This document shows positions 23,763 to 27,639 of a DNA stretch of 27,639 nucleotides, piece after piece. The notes beneath the pieces were generated by a model, which was given only the letters and a program-made list of their open reading frames with translations, made no database searches and was not told the origin of the DNA. Origin of the DNA: DASYAE01 sp036501535 (GTDB lineage Bacteria > Actinomycetota > Actinomycetes > Streptomycetales > Catenulisporaceae); contig DASYAE010000107.1 of the NCBI GenBank assembly GCA_036501535.1, positions 1 through 27,639 of the forward strand. Direction: 5' to 3'. Positions within the stretch are counted from its first letter, which is position 1; the number at the start of each line of letters is the position of its first letter. The position numbers were made by a program, and so were the translations under genes.

Positions 23763-24800
23763 GTGGAAGAGGATTTCGGTCGGCCGGGTAAGCAGGGCAG
23801 CGGCCGGTCAACCAAGCGGAAAGCCGAGGACAAGATCAGCCTCGTCGTGAAAAACGAGGTGAAGAGGGCTTTCTCCGGCCTCAGCACGGGCGGCCCGCAG
23901 CCCGTGATCTCACTCGGCGAAACGGGCTTGTCCTCGCTCGTGACGTCGATCGTGAATCAGGCGCGGCCGTCCAACCAGGACGAGGAGTACGAGGAGTACG
24001 AAGAGGACGAGCGGAATGAGCCGCAGGATGAAGAAGAGCAGGAGGAGGAAGAGGACGGGTTGCCTGAGCGCGTGTCAGCTGCCCAGGCAGAACTCGAGGG
24101 GTTGATCCGCATAGTGAATGAAGCGGACATGTCTACCGAGGTCAAGGTGGCGGCTCTCACGAGCATGGTAAAGGACAGCTATGAGGGACCTACCGGCGAG
24201 TTTCTTAAGAGGGCCAAAGAGCTCAGCGTCGAAGGGCTCACGGTCGCGCAGTGGAGCACGCAGCAGGTGACGCAGCTGGCGGGGAACGCCGGCCTGGCCT
24301 CCGTGACGAAGTCCGCTGAGATTCCGGGCCTGGGAAAGGCAGCCAACGTCGAACAAGGCGAAATGGCCTGCGTCATCGACGCGGACATCGGCACCCAGGA
24401 CTTGGCGCCCTGCATCGCGGTGGCCGTCACCCTCCACCACGATGGCCACCGCTACAACGCCCTGTGTCACTGGGACGGCGCGCACTTGAGTGCGTCGAAA
24501 GTGATCCGAAATCTCAAGAAGTCGGTCGACGAGGCCGCGGCGGAAGCGAACCCGCAGTCGGCCCGCGTCGACTTCGGGCCGGCGAGATGGTTCGCAGCCG
24601 GCGGAACGCGCTCCTCTGCGCACAACGCATGTGCCCTGCTGCAGGCGTTTACGAGCGAGGGCGTGCGGCCGGACGTCAACTTCGCCATGAGCGCCGAGGA
24701 GGCGGGGCACGTGAAGTCCGCGATGCTCTCCGCCGACGGAACGTTCTCCTACGCCGGGACACCCGGGGAGAAGGACCCCGATGACGAGAAGTACTACTGA
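23763..24800 (+). CDS. Acidic-linker protein with a CheD-like C-terminal domain
   Basis: GTG 23763 with GGAGGAG 5 bases upstream gives 345 aa. Residues 1-35 are basic, 72-98 are nearly all Glu/Asp/Tyr (EEYEEYEEDE), 101-190 are helical, and 200-333 form a globular domain. Its IGTQDLAPCIAVAV, then YNALCHW, then FGPARWFAAGG, SSAHNACALLQAF and SEGVRP follow in order the CheD deamidase pattern (T..C..H, GG., N..A...L...GI). Thr211 and Cys217 have exact CheD spacing and His236 is 19 residues past the Cys (17 in CheD). CheD deamidates glutamines of chemoreceptors, but no chemotaxis gene is nearby. Codon use is less GC-rich than the neighbours. It follows the repeat-protein gene by 59 bases. The similarity is by eye, not by search. 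Confidence 0.6.
   Translation: MEEDFGRPGKQGSGRSTKRKAEDKISLVVKNEVKRAFSGLSTGGPQPVISLGETGLSSLVTSIVNQARPSNQDEEYEEYEEDERNEPQDEEEQEEEEDGLPERVSAAQAELEGLIRIVNEADMSTEVKVAALTSMVKDSYEGPTGEFLKRAKELSVEGLTVAQWSTQQVTQLAGNAGLASVTKSAEIPGLGKAANVEQGEMACVIDADIGTQDLAPCIAVAVTLHHDGHRYNALCHWDGAHLSASKVIRNLKKSVDEAAAEANPQSARVDFGPARWFAAGGTRSSAHNACALLQAFTSEGVRPDVNFAMSAEEAGHVKSAMLSADGTFSYAGTPGEKDPDDEKYY
23971..24059 (+). repeat. Acidic codon repeat inside the CheD-like gene
   Basis: GAGTACGAG-type triplets repeat (23980-24010), followed by a run of Glu codons. They encode the Glu/Tyr-rich linker and lower the local GC. Confidence 0.7.
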
Positions 24801-24939
24801 CGGGGCCTCGCGTCGGACCGCCGAGCGAAGGGCGTCGTCGGCAATTGCGGCCGCGGATGTCGAAATCGTGGCGGCGGCTCCGTCCTATGGACGCAGCGGC
24901 CACGAGCGGCCGCGCGACAGGACAGGACGGTGAGTACTT
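24801..24939. other. Non-coding spacer before the PPOX-family gene
   Basis: This 139-base spacer has no protein-like frame. A GCGGCC-CACGAGC-GGCCGC arrangement near 24885-24910 may form a small hairpin. No clear promoter was seen. Confidence 0.3.
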
Positions 24940-25425
24940 ATGGACTCCGAGCAGATCGCCCGGAAACTGGCCGACGCCCATGAGCTGTTGAGCCAGGCGT
25001 CGATGGCGCGGCTGGCATACAACGGACCGGACGGGCGGCCGCGCGTCGTCCCGATCGGGATCTTCTGGACCGGCGAGGAGATCGTCATGTCCACCGCGGC
25101 CACGGCGCCCAAGGTGGAAGCGCTGTCCGCCCGCCCCGAGGTCGCCCTGACCATCGAGGCGGGAGACGGCCCCGGCTCGGCCAGGACGCTGTCGCTGCGC
25201 GGCGTCGTGCACCTCACCATCGTCGACGGGGTGGTTCCGGAGTACCTCGCGGCCGCGCACAAGAACTTCGACCCCGAGTACGCGGCCGAGTTCGAGCGCA
25301 ACTGCCGGGCCATGTACGACCGGATGGCGCGTATCGCGTTCGAGCCGCAGTGGGTGCGGTTCTACGACTTCGGCGCCGGCCGCGTGCCGCGGTTCCTCGC
25401 CGAACTGGCCGAGAAGTCGGGCTGA
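24940..25425 (+). CDS. Pyridoxamine 5'-phosphate oxidase family (FMN/F420-binding split barrel) protein
   Basis: This 161-aa protein has the split-barrel flavin-binding fold. RLAYNGPDGRPRVVPIGIFWTGEEIVMST is the classic PPOX beta-hairpin and cofactor region. PEVALTIEAGD and the LSLRGVVHLTIVDG strand follow. Members use FMN, F420 or heme; the cofactor cannot be chosen here, although F420 is common in actinomycetes. ATG 24940 has only a weak GACGG ribosome site. Confidence 0.9.
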   Translation: MDSEQIARKLADAHELLSQASMARLAYNGPDGRPRVVPIGIFWTGEEIVMSTAATAPKVEALSARPEVALTIEAGDGPGSARTLSLRGVVHLTIVDGVVPEYLAAAHKNFDPEYAAEFERNCRAMYDRMARIAFEPQWVRFYDFGAGRVPRFLAELAEKSG

Positions 25426-25459
25426 CCGCGGCGCCGCGCAGGATCCGAACGCGCGGCAC

Positions 25460-25768
25460 CTAGCGGTTGTTGAACCGGCGGGCCAGGTACGCGATGACGC
25501 TGAAGAAGGCCCACAGCACGCCCATCACGATCTGGAAGGTACCCACCACGATCGTGGAGATGATGCCGCCGAGGGTCAGCCCGTCGTGGTCGATGTCGCT
25601 CGGGTCCAGGGGGTTGCCGTCCTTGTCGAACGGACGGTAGACCACGTCCTCCACGTCGACGGTGCCCTGACGCAGCTCGGTGCGGGTCCGGGCTCGTACC
25701 CGGCGCGCGGGGCGCTGTCTCCCGGGAAGCGGATCAGACCACTGGATCGGGTTGTGACCGTCGGTCAT
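25460..25768 (-). CDS. Small membrane protein, single transmembrane helix
   Basis: ATG 25766-25768 gives 102 aa. The N-terminal half is basic (RRVRARTRTELRQG) and would be cytoplasmic. One long hydrophobic stretch (about residues 69-96, GGIISTIVVGTFQIVMGV then LWAFFSVIAYLA) is a membrane segment or hairpin, and it ends with the basic RRFNNR. TAACGT lies 7 nt upstream, indicating a leaderless mRNA. The function is unknown. Confidence 0.75.
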   Translation of the reverse strand: MTDGHNPIQWSDPLPGRQRPARRVRARTRTELRQGTVDVEDVVYRPFDKDGNPLDPSDIDHDGLTLGGIISTIVVGTFQIVMGVLWAFFSVIAYLARRFNNR

Positions 25769-25775
25769 ACCTGAG

Positions 25776-25781
25776 ACGTTA
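25776..25781 (-). promoter_or_regulatory. -10 element (TAACGT) of the small membrane protein
   Basis: On the minus strand TAACGT is followed by 7 nt and ATG, with no ribosome site. Confidence 0.5.
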
Positions 25782-25930
25782 CGCCCGATCGGGTGAGGAG
25801 CACGGGGCAGGGGGAGGCGCACGGGGAAGATCAGGGAGCGCGGCGGTAGTGCGCCGCAGCCGGCCTGGAGCCGGTCGCCGCCGCGCGCCTGTGGCGGGAC
25901 GCGCGGCGGCCGGTGACGGCGGATCGGCCG

Positions 25931-25972
25931 GCTCGGTCAGCTCAGCCGGCTCGGCCTGCTCGGTCAGCTCAG
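25931..25972. repeat. 15-bp exact direct repeat
   Basis: GCTCGGTCAGCTCAG occurs at 25931-25945 and 25958-25972. The second copy includes the stop codon of the gene remnant at 25964-26046. A related partial unit GGCTCGGCCTGC lies between them. Confidence 0.7.
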
Positions 25973-26046
25973 GTACGGCGGGATGTGCGGCTTCAGGCCG
26001 AACTCCTGGTCGTCGAAGGTGCACCAGCGCGGCGTAGGTCGTCCAG
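25964..26046 (-). pseudogene. 3' remnant of a gene abutting the tnpB element
   Basis: On the minus strand a protein-like tail reads PRWCTFDDQEFGLKPHIPPY, then LS and TGA (25964-25966). It is cut off at the TCAA border of the IS element at 26047. The missing 5' part would lie beyond the window's right edge if the insertion split one gene. The family is not recognised. Confidence 0.5.
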
Positions 26047-26054
26047 TTGACTTC

Positions 26055-26078
26055 CTCCCCCTCCTGAACGAGGGGGAG
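26055..26078 (-). ncRNA. Right-end hairpin, probable 3' part of the TnpB guide RNA (reRNA/omega RNA)
   Basis: A 9-bp perfect stem with a 6-base loop lies 8 bases inside the TCAA border. In IS605 elements the guide RNA runs from the end of tnpB through this structure, and the guide follows the border. The predicted guide would begin CTGGACGACCTACGCC on the minus strand. Confidence 0.5.
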
Positions 26079-26083
26079 TCCCC

Positions 26084-27298
26084 TCAGCCTCGCGGTTGAG
26101 CCACGCCGCGCTTTGCGCGGCGTGGTTGGGATGCTTCCTGCTTCGTCGCCGACTGCATCCGAGAGGACTCGAAATGGCTGATGTCAGCTCCACAGGCAGA
26201 TACGGCAAGACCTGCCGCCAGGATGTTCTTGGCCGCGTTGATGTCCCGATCGTGTCGGGTGCGGCAGTCGGGGCATGTCCAGTGCCGGGTACCTAGCGAC
26301 AGCACGGTGAGCAGGTGTGCGCACGATGAGCACGTCTTGGAACTGGGGTACCAGCGATCGATCACCACCAGGGTCCTGCCATAGCGCTCGCACTTGTACG
26401 CAAGCTGACGCCGGAACTCTCCCCAACTCGCGTCGCTGATCGACTTGGCCAACCGCCGGTTTTTGACCATGTTCTTCACCGCGAGATCTTCGATCGCGAT
26501 GACGTCGGCCCGGCGCACGAGGTGGATGCTGGTGCGGTGTAGGAAGTCGGCGCGGGCATTGCGGACTTTGCGGTGCGCGCGAGCAACCTTGGCCTTGGCC
26601 TTCTTGCGATTCTGGGAGCCGCATTCGCAGCGGGCCATGCGCCGCTGGTAGCGGGCCAGACCTCGGGCGCGGCGCTCCAGCGTGCGCGGATTGGCGATCC
26701 GCTCGCCATCGCTGGTCACAGCGAAGTGCTTTAGACCCAGATCGATGCCGAGCGCGTGTCTGGCTGGCGCCATCGGCGCAGTCGTCGCGTCGTCGAGGGC
26801 GAAGGTGACAAACCAACGGCCGTCCGGGTCGCGTGAGACGATCACCATGGTCGGATCCAGTGCGGCCGAGTCGATATCGGGCCACGACCACACGAACTGC
26901 ATTGGCTCGCTGGTCTTGGCCAGCCACAGTTGCCCGTCCTTCATGCGGAATGCGGAACGCGTGTAGTGCGCGGACTGCCGCGAGGTGCGGGACTTGAAAC
27001 GCGGGTACTTCGCCCGTCCGGCGAAGAAATTCGCGAACGCAGTGTTCTGATGGCGCAGCGTCTGCTGTAGCGGGACCGACGAGACCTCGGACAGGAACGC
27101 CAGCCCCTCAGCTTTCTTCCATGCTGTCAGCGCGGCGTCGGTCTCCACGTAGGACGTGCGCTTGCCCTCGGCGTGGTATCGGCGGTGCCGCTCGGCGAGG
27201 GTCTTGTTCCACACCAGGCGCACACACCCGAACGTGCGGCCCAGCATGACCGCCTGCTCGGGAGTCGGGTAGGCCCGACACTTGTACGCCGTCTTCAC
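26084..27298 (-). CDS. tnpB: TnpB (IS200/IS605 OrfB), RNA-guided DNA endonuclease
   Basis: TnpB is the RuvC-type nuclease that cuts DNA next to a TAM, guided by an RNA from the element's right end. GTG 27298 gives 404 aa, full length. The N-terminal OrfB domain starts MKTAYKCRAYPTPEQ. RuvC residues are intact: Asp186 in GIDLG, Glu270 in AIEDLAVKN and Asp352 in HDRDINAAKNIL. The zinc ribbon has Cys323, Cys326, Cys342 and Cys345. The C-terminal tail after residue 365 is encoded by sequence that also forms a strong RNA hairpin. It looks active. The codons are less GC-rich than the host genes. Confidence 0.96.
   Translation of the reverse strand: MKTAYKCRAYPTPEQAVMLGRTFGCVRLVWNKTLAERHRRYHAEGKRTSYVETDAALTAWKKAEGLAFLSEVSSVPLQQTLRHQNTAFANFFAGRAKYPRFKSRTSRQSAHYTRSAFRMKDGQLWLAKTSEPMQFVWSWPDIDSAALDPTMVIVSRDPDGRWFVTFALDDATTAPMAPARHALGIDLGLKHFAVTSDGERIANPRTLERRARGLARYQRRMARCECGSQNRKKAKAKVARAHRKVRNARADFLHRTSIHLVRRADVIAIEDLAVKNMVKNRRLAKSISDASWGEFRRQLAYKCERYGRTLVVIDRWYPSSKTCSSCAHLLTVLSLGTRHWTCPDCRTRHDRDINAAKNILAAGLAVSACGADISHFESSRMQSATKQEASQPRRAKRGVAQPRG
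26101..26125 (-). ncRNA. 11-bp hairpin within the tnpB 3' end
   Basis: A perfect 11-bp stem (26101-26111 with 26115-26125) and a 3-base loop lie inside the last codons of tnpB. Overlap of coding and structured guide-RNA scaffold is known for tnpB elements, so this is probably the first stem of the reRNA. Confidence 0.55.
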
Positions 27299-27639
27299 GC
27301 TGAATACCTTACAGAATTTGTGATGCTGTGTAAAACTTGGCGAGGTCGGCCTCCACGCTCCGCGCTTGGATCGCTTCGGCTCTGCCGCCGTGTCGCTGAA
27401 ACCGCGTCAGAAACGAGCCCGTTAGATCCGCAGTATTCCGCATAGAGCGTCAAATGCCCGGATTCTGATATCCGTGCCGCCGATCACGCGTCCGCGCGGG
27501 GCGTTGCGCAAAAGCTTGCGGCGTGCAGCCGGCTCTGCCATCACAGTTGCGTCTCGCGCCGCTGCCGGTGAGATTTCGTTTCGCGCAACTTCACCCCCTC
27601 CCCCTCGTGGAGGTGGGGTTCGTGATCTATTCTCTCGCG
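27299..27639. other. Left end of the tnpB element, no gene seen
   Basis: These 341 bases are less GC-rich and have no protein-like frame. TAAGGT (27306-27311, minus) lies 7 nt before the tnpB GTG. The imperfect palindrome at 27592-27618 marks the element's left end. The last 20 or so bases may be host DNA including the target-adjacent motif. Confidence 0.45.
27592..27618. repeat. Left-end imperfect palindrome of the tnpB element
   Basis: CCTCC (27597-27601) pairs with GGAGG (27609-27613), with mismatched outer pairs. Subterminal imperfect hairpins are what TnpA recognises in IS605 elements. Confidence 0.5.

Larger units (their letters stand above)
26047..27625 (-). mobile_element. IS605-family (tnpB-only, IS1341-type) element
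   Basis: The right end is inferred at 26047 from minus-strand TCAA followed by host-like coding sequence; TCAA is the right cleavage signal in IS608. A right-end hairpin (26055-26078) and an imperfect left-end palindrome (27592-27618) share the 10-mer CCTCCCCCTC. The left boundary is approximate, and no tnpA is in view. Such elements depend on a TnpA from elsewhere. Confidence 0.65.

Noticed and set aside
25779..26024. 81-codon minus-strand frame rich in Pro/Ala/Arg
   Set aside because: Low complexity; the adjacent frame carries a better protein-like tail ending at 25964.
27173..27445. 90-codon plus-strand frame over the tnpB start
   Set aside because: Antisense to the well-conserved TnpB N-terminus and not protein-like.

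Overview
The window is GC-rich (codon third positions are mostly G or C) and carries the metK, priA, def, fmt, rsmB, rpe housekeeping backbone. That order is familiar from Streptomyces and related actinomycetes. The genus cannot be fixed from sequence alone. No tRNA, rRNA or CRISPR array was seen.

Layout: (1) 1-3174: the end of a large TPR-like protein gene, then metK. (2) 3200-7337: accessory genes: an LLM-type flavin/F420 oxidoreductase, a small gene that looks frameshifted, a RelE/Phd-type toxin-antitoxin pair, a VOC protein, a GDSL lipoprotein and a TetR regulator. (3) 7474-17407: a peroxiredoxin-like gene, then the core block priA, def, fmt, a DHFR/RibD-type reductase, an MBL-fold hydrolase facing a DUF1707 protein, rsmB, an HIT-like protein and rpe. 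(4) 17414-22762: an HTH regulator facing a BAAT-type acyl hydrolase across a 15-bp tandem repeat, an SDR, an MFS exporter-MarR operon with a clear operator, and a cupin. (5) 22937-24800: a two-gene unit of unfamiliar type. The first gene has two Tyr-rich repeats and needs one frame correction. The second has an acidic linker and a C-terminal domain that I align by eye to the CheD deamidase fold (Thr-Cys-His). (6) 24940-27639: a PPOX-family protein, a small membrane protein, and a complete-looking IS605-type tnpB element with its guide-RNA hairpins. The element abuts the 3' remnant of another gene.

The core block handles S-adenosylmethionine supply, replication restart, formyl-Met addition and removal, rRNA methylation and the pentose phosphate pathway. 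Many genes have a TANNNT hexamer exactly 6-7 nt before the start codon and no Shine-Dalgarno sequence, which indicates leaderless transcripts. Local regulation is visible as inverted repeats beside the TetR, MarR and antitoxin genes. The strongest candidate for something undescribed is the 22937-24800 pair. The tnpB insertion and its predicted guide come next.
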